Assembly (NCBI GenBank): GCA_910578235.1
Contig: CAJTPP010000002.1
Location: 13,122 to 77,121, forward strand
Direction of reading: 5' to 3'
Length of the DNA: 64,000 nt
Origin: an uncultured Clostridia bacterium
GTDB lineage: Bacteria; Bacillota; Clostridia; UBA1381
The translations under genes were made by a program, and so were the position numbers. Below, in pieces: positions 55,666-63,983 of the stretch; positions within the stretch are counted from its first letter, which is position 1, and the number at the start of each line of letters is the position of its first letter. The notes beneath the pieces were generated by a model that saw only the letters and a list, made by a program, of their open reading frames with translations, did not search any database and was not told the origin of the DNA.

Positions 55666-56652
55666 ATGGCTAAAGCTCAAAAGGCCGTGCTTTCATCGGA
55701 GGAGAAGGCTGCGGCAAAAGAAAAAAAATGGGCGCAGATCAGGAGAGATAAGTGGATGTACTTATTGCTGTTGCCCGGATTTTTGTATTTTATCATTTTT
55801 AAAATCGTGCCTATGTGGGGTATCCTTATCGCGTTTAAGGACTATTATCCTACAACACAGTTTTTTGGTGCAGGGTTGACTAAAAACTGGATAGGTTTTG
55901 ATAACTTCGTTCAATTTCTTACTGACTCAAGCTTCTGGCAGCTTTTGAAAAATACGCTTATAATTTCGGGTATGAATATTATATTCTTCTTCCCGCTTCC
56001 GATTATACTTGCTCTGCTTCTTAATGAAATGAAGGTGCAGTGGTGGAAAAAGCTTGCGCAGACATTTGTATATGTTCCTCACTTTGTATCAATGGTTGTC
56101 ATTGCGTCAATCACATTCATGCTTGTAAAAACTCCTTCAAACTCGGCGCAGAGCGGCGGCGCGCTGTATGAGATTGTAAAATCATTGACAGGCAAGGAAA
56201 TGCAGGCGCTCGGCGGCGGTATGGCGATTTACTGGGTGTTGCTTATTCAGAATATATGGAAAGAGACAGGATGGGGAACAATTATATTCCTTGCGGCTCT
56301 TGCGGGTGTTGACGTAGAACAGTATGAGGCGGCTATCGTGGATGGCGCTAACCGTTTCCAGCAGCTTATCTACATAACTTTGCCCGCCATTATGGGTACG
56401 GTTGTAACAATGTTTATTCTGCGTATGGGAAGCGTGCTTGACACTGGTTTTGAACAGATTATCCTTATGCAGAATACACTTAACAGAAATAACTCGGAAA
56501 CTTTTGACACATATGTTTATCAGTATGGTAGAGTTGAGGGTAACTACGGTTATACGACTGCGATCAGTTTGTTTAAGTCGATAATCAGTATTATATGTAT
56601 ACAGACTGCTAACCGTCTTGCTAAAAGAGCCGGTCAGGCAGGATTATTCTAA
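55666..56652 (+). CDS. ABC carbohydrate permease, LplB-like
   Basis: The 328-residue protein has a charged N-terminal tail, about six membrane segments and the EAA loop YEAAIVDGANRFQQLIYITL. The VPMWGILIAFKDYYP region is characteristic of LplB/YtcP-type complex-polysaccharide importers. GGGAGG precedes the ATG. It is the first gene of a permease-permease-binding-protein operon. Confidence 0.93.
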   Translation: MAKAQKAVLSSEEKAAAKEKKWAQIRRDKWMYLLLLPGFLYFIIFKIVPMWGILIAFKDYYPTTQFFGAGLTKNWIGFDNFVQFLTDSSFWQLLKNTLIISGMNIIFFFPLPIILALLLNEMKVQWWKKLAQTFVYVPHFVSMVVIASITFMLVKTPSNSAQSGGALYEIVKSLTGKEMQALGGGMAIYWVLLIQNIWKETGWGTIIFLAALAGVDVEQYEAAIVDGANRFQQLIYITLPAIMGTVVTMFILRMGSVLDTGFEQIILMQNTLNRNNSETFDTYVYQYGRVEGNYGYTTAISLFKSIISIICIQTANRLAKRAGQAGLF

Positions 56653-56671
56653 GAAGGAAGGAGTGGTAGTT

Positions 56672-57553
56672 ATGATAAGTATAAAAAGAAGAACAATTGG
56701 TGATGTTATCGGTGATGTGATAATTTATGCGATAGTAACCGCTCTGGCTATTCTGATGGTAGTGCCGTTTATATACGTTATTGCGGCTTCGTTCGCCAAG
56801 GAGGCGGAAATTCAGACAAGACCTATATTCTTTATCCCTGAACATCCTACGCTTGACGCGTATAAGCAGGTGTTTAATCCGCAGGGAATGGGACCGACAG
56901 TGCTTCGCGCGCTTGTAATTTCTCTGGGAGTAACGCTTATAGGTACATTGATTAACCTGTTCTTTACGCTGACAATGGCTTACGGTCTTTCAAGATCTCG
57001 TCTTGTGGGCGGTAAGCTAATATTAAATATGGTGCTGTTTACAATGGTGTTCGGCGGCGGCATGATCCCGCTGTTCCTGGTTGTTAAAGGTTTGGGATTG
57101 TATGACACATATGCGGCTCTTATTCTTCCCGGCTGTATCAGCGCGTATAATATGTTGATAGTAAGAAACTTCTTTATTGAGCTTCCGAGAGAGCTTGAGG
57201 AAGCTGCGTCGATTGACGGCTGTACGGAGCTTGGTATATTTGCGAAAATCGCTCTGCCGCTTTCAATGCCTATTATTGCGACATTCGGTCTGTTTTATGC
57301 GGTTGGACACTGGAACAACTATTTCGGCGCTTTGATGTATCTGAATGATTCAAAGAAGTTCCCTTTCCAGCTTGTGCTCAGAAATCTTGTAATGCAGACT
57401 CAGGACAACTCAACAAGCATGGATGAGCTTCCGCCGGAGGATACTTTGAAGATGGCGGTTATCGTTATCGGTACTGTTCCTATCCTGTGTGTATATCCAT
57501 TCCTTCAGAAGCATTTCGCTGCCGGAGTTATGGTTGGCGCCGTAAAGGGTTAA
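56672..57553 (+). CDS. ABC carbohydrate permease, YtcP/LplC-like
   Basis: The 293-residue permease has about six membrane segments and the EAA loop EEAASIDGCTELGIFAKIALP. The ATG at 56672, eight bases after GGAAGGAG, is preferred over an in-frame start at 56618 that would overlap the upstream gene. It pairs with the preceding permease. Confidence 0.93.
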   Translation: MISIKRRTIGDVIGDVIIYAIVTALAILMVVPFIYVIAASFAKEAEIQTRPIFFIPEHPTLDAYKQVFNPQGMGPTVLRALVISLGVTLIGTLINLFFTLTMAYGLSRSRLVGGKLILNMVLFTMVFGGGMIPLFLVVKGLGLYDTYAALILPGCISAYNMLIVRNFFIELPRELEEAASIDGCTELGIFAKIALPLSMPIIATFGLFYAVGHWNNYFGALMYLNDSKKFPFQLVLRNLVMQTQDNSTSMDELPPEDTLKMAVIVIGTVPILCVYPFLQKHFAAGVMVGAVKG

Positions 57554-57647
57554 ATTATTGAAATTACAGCGGAATAATCCGCTTAATTTAGAGAAAAATT
57601 AAACTAAAAAGCATTAAAGAAATGTATTTTTAAGGAGGAAAACAAAT

Positions 57648-59165
57648 ATGACACAAACGTGGAAAAAGATTGCCGGCATCTCAATAGCGGCAGTAATGCT
57701 TACAGGAGCGCTTGCAGGCTGCAGCGGCGGCTCGACAGCTTCTATAGACCATGAAAATCCGGTTTTGAAGGTTCAGACAAAATCTTTTAAGCCTGACTCG
57801 GCTTCTAATGACAGTCCTGTTGTTCAGGCGCTTAATGATTATCTTGGCGCAAAGCTCGAATTCACATGGGTACCGAATACAAGCTATGACGAGAAGGTTA
57901 CAACGGCTATGGCTGCCGGTGAGTATCCGCACATTATGCTTGTAGGCGCAAGAAGCTCGTCAGTTATCCAGGCTTCAAGAGACGGCGCTTTCTGGGATCT
58001 GACAGAGGTGTTAAAGGACTCCGCAAAGTATCCGAATCTTGCGAGGACAAATGAAGTGGTAAATCATAATATCTCAATCGACGGTCATGTTTACGGTATA
58101 TATCGTTCAAGAGAGCTGGGCAGAGCCGGTGTTACAATCAGAAAGGATTGGCTTGACAAGCTAAATCTTGAAATTCCCACAACAATTGAGGAATTCGGCA
58201 ATGTACTGAAGGCGTTCACGGAAAACGATCCCGACGGCAACGGCGTAAAAGATACTTACGGTATGATAGTTACTGATTATCTGGAAGGACCTCTTGAAAA
58301 TCTTGCGATCTGGATGGGCGCTCCTAATAAATGGGGACTTGATGAAAACGGGGAGCTTAAGCCGGCGTTTATGTTTAGTGAATTCAAGGATACATTGAAG
58401 CTTATGAAGGAATGGTATAACGCGGGATATATCAACGCTGATATGGCGACATATTCATCAGACAAGTGGAATGAGCAGTTCCTTACAGGTCAGGCCGGCG
58501 TTATTATCGACGTTGCAGACAGAGCGAGAAGAGTCGCTCAGAATATAGCGGAGCTTAACCCGAATGCGGTTATTGATGTATTTGGTTATGTTAAAAAAGA
58601 CGCTGCGGCGGAACCGAGAACGCTGCCGACAACAGGTTATGACGGTTACTTTGTAATTCCAAAGGCTTCTGTTAAGACTGAGGAGGATCTTGACTTAGTT
58701 CTTAAAGTGCTTGATAAGGCTAATGACGCGGACGCTGAAAATCTTATGAACTATGGTCTTTTGGGAACACACTATACTATAGACGAGGAAGGTTTCGCGG
58801 TTAAGAATGAGGATGAGAATATTCAGAAAGAATATAATGATCTTAACCAGTTTGCGACAAATATTGTAGGTGAGGGACTTAAGACAAGATATACGGTTGA
58901 GGTTGCAAAGAAGATTGACCAGGTTTATGAGGAAAACAGACAATGGGTAGTTGCTAACCCTGTTGAGCCTTATATCTCAGACACTTACTCAACAAAAGGC
59001 CCGCAGCTTGACGCTATCATGGCTGAGGCTAACACAAAGTTCATTGTTGGCCAGCTTGATGAGGCAGGCTGGGACGCGCAGGTTGAAAGATGGCTGTCAC
59101 AGGGCGGTCAGGGCGTTATAGATGACTATAACGAGGCTTACAAGGCTGATGATTCTATTAAGTAA
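57648..59165 (+). CDS. ABC importer solute-binding lipoprotein, LplA-like
   Basis: The 505-residue lipoprotein (lipobox LAGC, Cys25) contains the calcium-loop-like NDPDGNGVKDTYG motif typical of LplA-family binding proteins for oligo-uronides and other complex glycans. AAGGAGG lies upstream of the ATG. With the two permeases it completes an importer lacking only its ATPase. The adjacent GH105-like enzyme suggests unsaturated pectic or glycosaminoglycan oligomers as cargo. Confidence 0.93.
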   Translation: MTQTWKKIAGISIAAVMLTGALAGCSGGSTASIDHENPVLKVQTKSFKPDSASNDSPVVQALNDYLGAKLEFTWVPNTSYDEKVTTAMAAGEYPHIMLVGARSSSVIQASRDGAFWDLTEVLKDSAKYPNLARTNEVVNHNISIDGHVYGIYRSRELGRAGVTIRKDWLDKLNLEIPTTIEEFGNVLKAFTENDPDGNGVKDTYGMIVTDYLEGPLENLAIWMGAPNKWGLDENGELKPAFMFSEFKDTLKLMKEWYNAGYINADMATYSSDKWNEQFLTGQAGVIIDVADRARRVAQNIAELNPNAVIDVFGYVKKDAAAEPRTLPTTGYDGYFVIPKASVKTEEDLDLVLKVLDKANDADAENLMNYGLLGTHYTIDEEGFAVKNEDENIQKEYNDLNQFATNIVGEGLKTRYTVEVAKKIDQVYEENRQWVVANPVEPYISDTYSTKGPQLDAIMAEANTKFIVGQLDEAGWDAQVERWLSQGGQGVIDDYNEAYKADDSIK

Positions 59166-59185
59166 TTAAAAAATATATTTTAAAG

Positions 59186-59263
59186 AAAACAGCATAGCGA
59201 GTATATGCGCCTGTAAAAGTGATTTGACTTTGCAGGCGCATATTTATTGCGCTATGCTGTTTT
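59186..59263. terminator. Large bidirectional terminator between convergent genes
   Basis: An outer 14-bp stem (59186-59199 with 59250-59263) and an inner stem (59204-59213 with 59233-59242, extendable) form a two-tier hairpin ending in T4 on either strand. Confidence 0.85.
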
Positions 59264-59282
59264 GACGTGTAAAAATAATTAA

Positions 59283-59603
59283 TTATAGTCGTTTCGTTTT
59301 ATAAGCTAAACCCCAGTCAACCATGGAGTCCAGAACAGGCTTTAAGCTGTAGCCTGTCTCTGTCAGTGTGTATTCTACGTGCGGCGGAACTTCGGGAAAA
59401 ATTTCTCGCATCAATAATCCGTCGTCTTCCATAGAACGCAGATTTGACGTTAAAACCTTTTGTGAAATATTTCCCACTGATTTTTTTAACTCTCCGAAAC
59501 GCTTTGTCCCGCTGAGCAAATCACGTATTATAAGTACTTTCCATCGGTTAGATATAAGCATGAGCGTTGTTTCAACAGGGCATGCGGGTAATTCTTTGTT
59601 CAT
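59283..59603 (-). CDS. HxlR-family transcriptional regulator
   Basis: The 106-residue winged-helix protein has the HxlR signature: CPVETTLMLISNRWKVLII near the start, FGELKKSVGNISQKVLTSNL as recognition region, and PPHVEYTLTETG. Cys8 is the conserved redox-sensing Cys of HypR/YodB-type members. ATG 59603 is preferred because AAAGGA is then eight bases upstream. It is divergent from the MBL-like gene with a palindrome between, so it probably represses that gene and itself. Confidence 0.93.
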   Translation of the reverse strand: MNKELPACPVETTLMLISNRWKVLIIRDLLSGTKRFGELKKSVGNISQKVLTSNLRSMEDDGLLMREIFPEVPPHVEYTLTETGYSLKPVLDSMVDWGLAYKTKRL

Positions 59604-59656
59604 ATGTATCATCCTTTCACTTGCGTTTTCCGTAATTTAAAAGAATATTTATTTTT

Positions 59657-59685
59657 ATTATAAATTTTATAATGTTGTTTGTCAA
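59657..59685 (-). promoter_or_regulatory. Promoter of the HxlR gene
   Basis: A perfect consensus on the minus strand: TTGACA (59680-59685), 17-bp spacer, TATAAT (59657-59662). Confidence 0.88.
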
Positions 59686-59709
59686 TATAGTTACCGCGCG
59701 GTAACTATA
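59686..59709. promoter_or_regulatory. 24-bp perfect palindrome, probable HxlR operator
   Basis: TATAGTTACCGC and its exact complement form a palindrome that abuts the -35 of the HxlR promoter and lies 19 bp upstream of the -35 of the divergent gene. Confidence 0.75.
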
Positions 59710-59727
59710 ATACAAAAAAGTGCGTAC

Positions 59728-59756
59728 TTTACAGATTTAAAAAACGGTGTTATACT
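59728..59756 (+). promoter_or_regulatory. Promoter of the MBL-like gene
   Basis: TTTACA (59728-59733) and TATACT (59751-59756) with a 17-bp spacer; AAAGTGCGTACTTT at 59718-59731 is a second small dyad overlapping the -35. Confidence 0.75.
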
Positions 59757-59833
59757 TGGATTGCAAGGTGATGAGATGAGCGTACGGCATCTTGACCGGT
59801 AAATATTTTTATTTAATTACGGAGGATTTTATT

Positions 59834-60631
59834 ATGAATAAGAATACATTTATAAAGGTTAATTTGTCAAAAGGTGAGATGAATATATATGATTTCGGTA
59901 GTGTCAAGCTTCATGCTTATAAGACAAACGATTTTATTGACAACGAGGTGTTCATTATTGAAAAAAATGGAAAAGCGGTTATAATCGAGTCGCCGTGTTT
60001 CTTTGATAATAATAAAGAGTTTGAGGAATATATATCAAATCTCGGTGTGGAACCGGCGGGAATGCTTGTGGCATATCACGGCGCAGGCGCGGATTGCCTG
60101 AAAGATATTCCTAAATACGCTACCCAAAACGCGAAGGAGTACGCTGAACTCGGAGGCGGTAAAGCTCTTATTGACAATTTTACGGCGGCGTTTGGGGCGG
60201 TTTTTGATAATTCGATACACCGTATAACAAATATTATAAACGCGGGCAAGAATACAATAGGCGGTATTGATTTTATTATTACGCCTACACAGGAAGCGTT
60301 TGATATTGAAATTCCTGAAATTAACGCCGTTTACACGCATATGCTCGGACATGACTGTCATTCTATTGTTGCGGGAGAAGGTCATGCGGACGCGATTATT
60401 GCACAGCTGGAGAATTATGTTGATAAAGGTTATGATCTGATTTTGACGTCGCATTATACTCCCGAAGATTTAAAGGACGCCGGCGCAAAGATTGAGTATA
60501 TTAAAAAGCTTAAAGAAATTGCGGCCAAATGTCAAAATGCTGACGAGTTTAAAAGCAAAGTGAAGAAGCGTTACGGAAATTATTCGGGAGAAAATTATCT
60601 TGATATGACGGCGGGATTTTTCTTTGGATAA
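59834..60631 (+). CDS. Metallo-beta-lactamase-fold-like protein
   Basis: The 265-residue protein resembles MBL-fold hydrolases (strand-rich start with NEVFIIEKNGKAVIIESP, then AYHGAGADC, YTHMLGHDCHSIVAGEGHAD and ILTSHYTPED) but lacks the classical HxHxDH metal motif, so metal binding may be altered or absent. GGAGG eight bases upstream fixes ATG 59834. It is divergent from an HxlR regulator, a common arrangement for genes induced by reactive electrophiles or oxidants. The substrate is unknown. Confidence 0.75.
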   Translation: MNKNTFIKVNLSKGEMNIYDFGSVKLHAYKTNDFIDNEVFIIEKNGKAVIIESPCFFDNNKEFEEYISNLGVEPAGMLVAYHGAGADCLKDIPKYATQNAKEYAELGGGKALIDNFTAAFGAVFDNSIHRITNIINAGKNTIGGIDFIITPTQEAFDIEIPEINAVYTHMLGHDCHSIVAGEGHADAIIAQLENYVDKGYDLILTSHYTPEDLKDAGAKIEYIKKLKEIAAKCQNADEFKSKVKKRYGNYSGENYLDMTAGFFFG

Positions 60632-60651
60632 TCCGTTAGATTTGTAAAGGG

Positions 60652-60682
60652 AAACAGGAGCGCATATAATACGCTCCTGTTT
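60652..60682 (+). terminator. Terminator-like hairpin after MBL-like gene
   Basis: A perfect 11-bp stem (60652-60662 with 60672-60682) with only three T residues at its end. Confidence 0.7.
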
Positions 60683-60788
60683 GTGATTGTAAAAATAAAT
60701 ATTTTTACAGTGTCAATTTTGTTTGGCGCATTTAATTATGTAAACTATCCTCCTTTTCAAATATATTTTCCGTTCAATTAAAAAAGTG

Positions 60789-60833
60789 CGTCCGCAATAC
60801 AAAGTACCGCATATGACGCACAAAAACGCAGAC
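60789..60833. repeat. Dispersed intergenic repeat, copy 2
   Basis: It matches 40295-40337 over shared blocks CGTCCGCAAT, CAAAGTA and CAAAAACGCAGAC. The surrounding gap 60683-61051 has no gene; besides this repeat and the promoter at 60999 I see nothing in it. Confidence 0.4.
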
Positions 60834-60998
60834 TCCGTATTGCCGCGACGCAAATTAATAAACATAACAAAGTATATTAAAAACAGAGACTGCATTTTTA
60901 GCAATAACAGCCATTGTTATGTTTATATTTTTAATTTACATCGCAGATATATTATACCACATATATTACCGCTTTGCAATAACAATTATTTATCAAAC

Positions 60999-61027
60999 TT
61001 GACACGCGGGACGTTATATAGTAAAAT
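60999..61027 (+). promoter_or_regulatory. Promoter of the deacetylase-RACo-like operon
   Basis: TTGACA (60999-61004) and TAAAAT (61022-61027) with a 17-bp spacer lie 24 bp before the ATG, so the leader is very short. Confidence 0.82.
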
Positions 61028-61051
61028 AAAATTGCTATGGAGGTTAAGAAA

Positions 61052-61825
61052 ATGAAGAAGATTATTGCTATAATGGCGCTTTGCGTTATTATAACCGCCG
61101 GAACCGTATCCGCGCAGGCGGCGGCGAATGTGGCGGCGCTTATGTATCACAGCGTAAGATCCGATCCGGCGCGCTGGGACGATTTTACCGTTTCTGTCGA
61201 ACAGCTTGACAATGATATTCAGTATTTTAAGGACTGCGGATATATAACAATGACCGCGACTGAACTGGCAACTGCGAATATGGCGGATATTGACGGCAGA
61301 AAAATTCTTCTGCTGACGTTTGACGACGGTTATTCAAATTTTTATACAGAAATTTTTCCTGTTCTGCAAAAGCATAACGCGAAAGCGACCATGTTTTTAG
61401 TCGGATCGTATATTAACAGATACGGATATTTGACTGAGGATGAGACTTATGAGATGGCGCACAGCGGACTGGTTGAGATAGGAAATCATACAAACGGAAT
61501 TCATCAGGCGCCGGTTGAAAGTCTGCATGCGATATATACAGACAAGACAGGGATGCTTGATGTTATAGCGGACATAAAAAGTAACGGCGAAAAGCTGAAA
61601 AAAATAACGGGAATTGACGTTACGAGTATTTCATGGCCGTATGGATATTACACGCAGGAGCTTGACAGCGCGGTGAAGGATCAGCTTGGATATAAAATCT
61701 CTTTCAGCACCGATTACGGCGTGAATAAATTTACGGGAAATACAGCGGTTCCTCTAAAACGTATGAACAGGGAATTTTCCGCTTCAACACAGTGGGTATT
61801 TGACAGGGCGAACGGTAAATTTTAA
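61052..61825 (+). CDS. Secreted polysaccharide deacetylase (NodB/CE4)
   Basis: The 257-residue protein has a signal peptide (about 1-25) and a NodB domain: LMYHSVRSD, LTFDDGYSNFY (motif 1, catalytic Asp and metal Asp), EIGNHTNGIH (motif 2, in place of the usual HxxxH with SH or NH) and SWPYGYY (motif 3). CE4 enzymes remove acetyl groups from peptidoglycan, chitin or xylan. ATG 61052 follows GGAGG by eight bases. The stop overlaps the next start (TAATG). Confidence 0.92.
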   Translation: MKKIIAIMALCVIITAGTVSAQAAANVAALMYHSVRSDPARWDDFTVSVEQLDNDIQYFKDCGYITMTATELATANMADIDGRKILLLTFDDGYSNFYTEIFPVLQKHNAKATMFLVGSYINRYGYLTEDETYEMAHSGLVEIGNHTNGIHQAPVESLHAIYTDKTGMLDVIADIKSNGEKLKKITGIDVTSISWPYGYYTQELDSAVKDQLGYKISFSTDYGVNKFTGNTAVPLKRMNREFSASTQWVFDRANGKF

Positions 61826-63633
61826 TGAAAAAAATAGAACTTGAAAAATTTGATTTAAAAGTTGATAAGGAAAAGGTCCTTACAGTGCTTGGCTGTTTAA
61901 AAGGGAACAGTGTGTATGATACTGTCTCGCGGTACTATGACGAATTGTACGACGAGGTCAAGAGACTGGCGCGTCCGTATGCAGTGATGTATGAGGAGGA
62001 TATGACAGGTTACTGCATAGTATCTGTAGGAGATTTGATAAGCGGTTTTTCAAGAGGATTTTTTGAAAAAGGCGAGGGAATGAAAGGGCTTCTTGCGGAC
62101 GCGATGGCTGACGAGTTTCTTTTTGCGGTTGACAGCGCTTTGTCGGAACAGATAAAATATGAATGTGCCGGATATAATCTGGGGGTCGGACAGCGTATGT
62201 CCGCGCCTGGGGATATACCTATTACAGAACAGAAGATGATTCTGGATAAAACAGGCGCAAAAAAGCGTGGCATAGGTATAACTGAGGCGTTTATGTTCAG
62301 TCCGGTCAAGACTATGGGATACGTTTTGAAATTTACGTCTGACAGCAATGTGTTCAATGCTCAGCACGACTGTTCAAAATGCGCAAATTTAGATTGTCCG
62401 AGAAGAAGCACGGTTGGTAAAGGGACTTTTGAGGTACTTTCTGATTATGAGTACAAGCCCGAGTTGGGAGACGGAGAAAGCGCTGTTTGTATTGACATAG
62501 GAACAACAACGGTAGCGTTTGAGCTTATTGCACAACAGGGGACACTAAAAAAATATAAAACTATAAATCCTCAGAGACGTTTTGGAATGGATGTGCTGTC
62601 ACGTATTGACGCGGCAAACCGCGGCAGAGGAGAGGAACTTGCCTCGCTCATACGATACACGCTGATTAACGGATACCGTATGCTGACAGGGGATTTTGAT
62701 GACGCGGATAAAATTATTATTGCGGGTAATACAACTATGGTGCATCTTCTTATGGGATATTCCTGTGATGCGCTTGGGAAATATCCGTTCAAAAGTGAAT
62801 ATCTTGGGACGCTGAAAACAACTTTTGACAGGCTGACAAGGAGTAATTCAAAGCCGGTGCCTGTCGTGGTTTACGGCGGTATTTCCGCGTTTGTCGGAGG
62901 GGATATTGTCAGCGGTCTGTATATGTGCGATTTTGATAATTCTGATACTGTTAATATGTTTATTGATCTCGGCACAAACGGAGAAATGGCCGTTGGGGAC
63001 AGTAAAAAAATAACAGTCACATCCACAGCGGCGGGACCCGCGTTTGAAGGCGGACGTATTTCCTGCGGCGTCGGCAGTGTTGACGGGGCTGTATGCGGGG
63101 TTGATCTGTCGTCGGGGACACTAAAAACGATAAATGGCAAGCCGCCTGTAGGATTGTGCGGAACGGGTATTATTGAGCTTGTTTCAGAATTGCTTGATAA
63201 AAATATAATTGACGGCACAGGTCTTATGTTAGAGGAATATTTCACAAACGGATATAGGGTGGCTGAGGATATATTTTTTAATCAGCAGGATATACGGCAG
63301 GTACAGATGGCAAAATCAGCGGTGCGGGCAGGTATAGAAACGCTTGCGAAAAGAGCGGGAGTGGGTCTGGAAGATATAAACACTGTCTATCTTGCGGGCG
63401 GGTTCGGATACGGGCTTTCTGTGGAAAAGGCATGCCGTATCGGAATATTGCCTAAGGAGTTCCTGGGAAAAACAAAGGTGATAGGAAACAGCTCGCTTGG
63501 CGGATGCGCAAAATATTGTTCAAACACAGACGCTGACAGACGTATTGAGCATATTAAAAGTATCTCAGAGGAGATTTCGCTTGGTAATTTGCCTGAGTTT
63601 CAAAAGTTGTATATTGAGTATATGAATTTTTAG
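61825..63633 (+). CDS. RACo-type ASKHA ATPase fused to MetH-activation-like domain
   Basis: The 602-residue protein has two parts. Residues about 40-180 resemble the AdoMet-binding activation region of cobalamin-dependent methionine synthase (EQKMILDKTGAKKRGIGITEA, MFSPVKTMGYVLKF). A short Cys motif follows (Cys183, Cys186, Cys191; CxxCxxxxCP). From about residue 220 it is a DUF4445/RACo C-terminal ASKHA domain with the phosphate loop CIDIGTTTVAF (Asp224), VNMFIDLGTNGEMAVG, CGTGIIELV and VYLAGGFG. RACo proteins use ATP to reactivate inactive Co(II) corrinoid proteins; usual members carry an N-terminal [2Fe-2S] domain instead. Reactivation of a corrinoid methyltransferase is inferred; no corrinoid protein is nearby. 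Confidence 0.82.
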   Translation: MKKIELEKFDLKVDKEKVLTVLGCLKGNSVYDTVSRYYDELYDEVKRLARPYAVMYEEDMTGYCIVSVGDLISGFSRGFFEKGEGMKGLLADAMADEFLFAVDSALSEQIKYECAGYNLGVGQRMSAPGDIPITEQKMILDKTGAKKRGIGITEAFMFSPVKTMGYVLKFTSDSNVFNAQHDCSKCANLDCPRRSTVGKGTFEVLSDYEYKPELGDGESAVCIDIGTTTVAFELIAQQGTLKKYKTINPQRRFGMDVLSRIDAANRGRGEELASLIRYTLINGYRMLTGDFDDADKIIIAGNTTMVHLLMGYSCDALGKYPFKSEYLGTLKTTFDRLTRSNSKPVPVVVYGGISAFVGGDIVSGLYMCDFDNSDTVNMFIDLGTNGEMAVGDSKKITVTSTAAGPAFEGGRISCGVGSVDGAVCGVDLSSGTLKTINGKPPVGLCGTGIIELVSELLDKNIIDGTGLMLEEYFTNGYRVAEDIFFNQQDIRQVQMAKSAVRAGIETLAKRAGVGLEDINTVYLAGGFGYGLSVEKACRIGILPKEFLGKTKVIGNSSLGGCAKYCSNTDADRRIEHIKSISEEISLGNLPEFQKLYIEYMNF

Positions 63634-63677
63634 AATATAAAAACAGCCTGTGAATGGCGGAGTTGTTAGGACAGCTT

Positions 63678-63710
63678 AAGAAGATTAGATGATAACTAAT
63701 CTTCTTTTTT
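63678..63710 (+). terminator. Terminator after the RACo-like gene
   Basis: A perfect 11-bp stem (63678-63688 with 63696-63706) is followed by T4 beyond the stem. It overlaps the end of a minus-strand open frame. Confidence 0.85.
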
Positions 63711-63911
63711 CATTTCATCCACAATTCTTTTTAATTCATGCAAATTTTTAATTATCTCATTTACAGCCTGATTCGGAGTATGCTTGTTAAGCTCGTTTTC
63801 TGTAAGAGAATTAAAAGCTTCTATAGCAATATGTCCCTGTGTTTTATGTGAATACAAACTTTCTGATGAAAAGTAATATAAATAAACAAAACGGATATAC
63901 CTTCCTTTGGG
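63696..63911 (-). pseudogene. Short open frame without a usable start codon
   Basis: The minus strand reads 71 codons ending in NLHELKRIVDEMKKED then TAG. The composition looks coding, with a predicted C-terminal helix, but the frame has no ATG or GTG and only late TTGs, and is closed upstream by a stop at 63912. A good promoter and an RBS-like AAAGGAAGG lie upstream; a TTG there is in another frame. This suggests a frameshifted or truncated gene. The product is unknown. Confidence 0.35.
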
Positions 63912-63955
63912 TTAATATTGATATATTATTTTAATAGTTAAAATTATGGGATTTT

Positions 63956-63983
63956 ATTATACCATATTTTTTACATATATCAA
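63956..63983 (-). promoter_or_regulatory. Promoter reading into the minus-strand remnant
   Basis: On the minus strand, TTGATA (63978-63983) and TATAAT (63956-63961) are separated by 16 bp. Confidence 0.55.
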
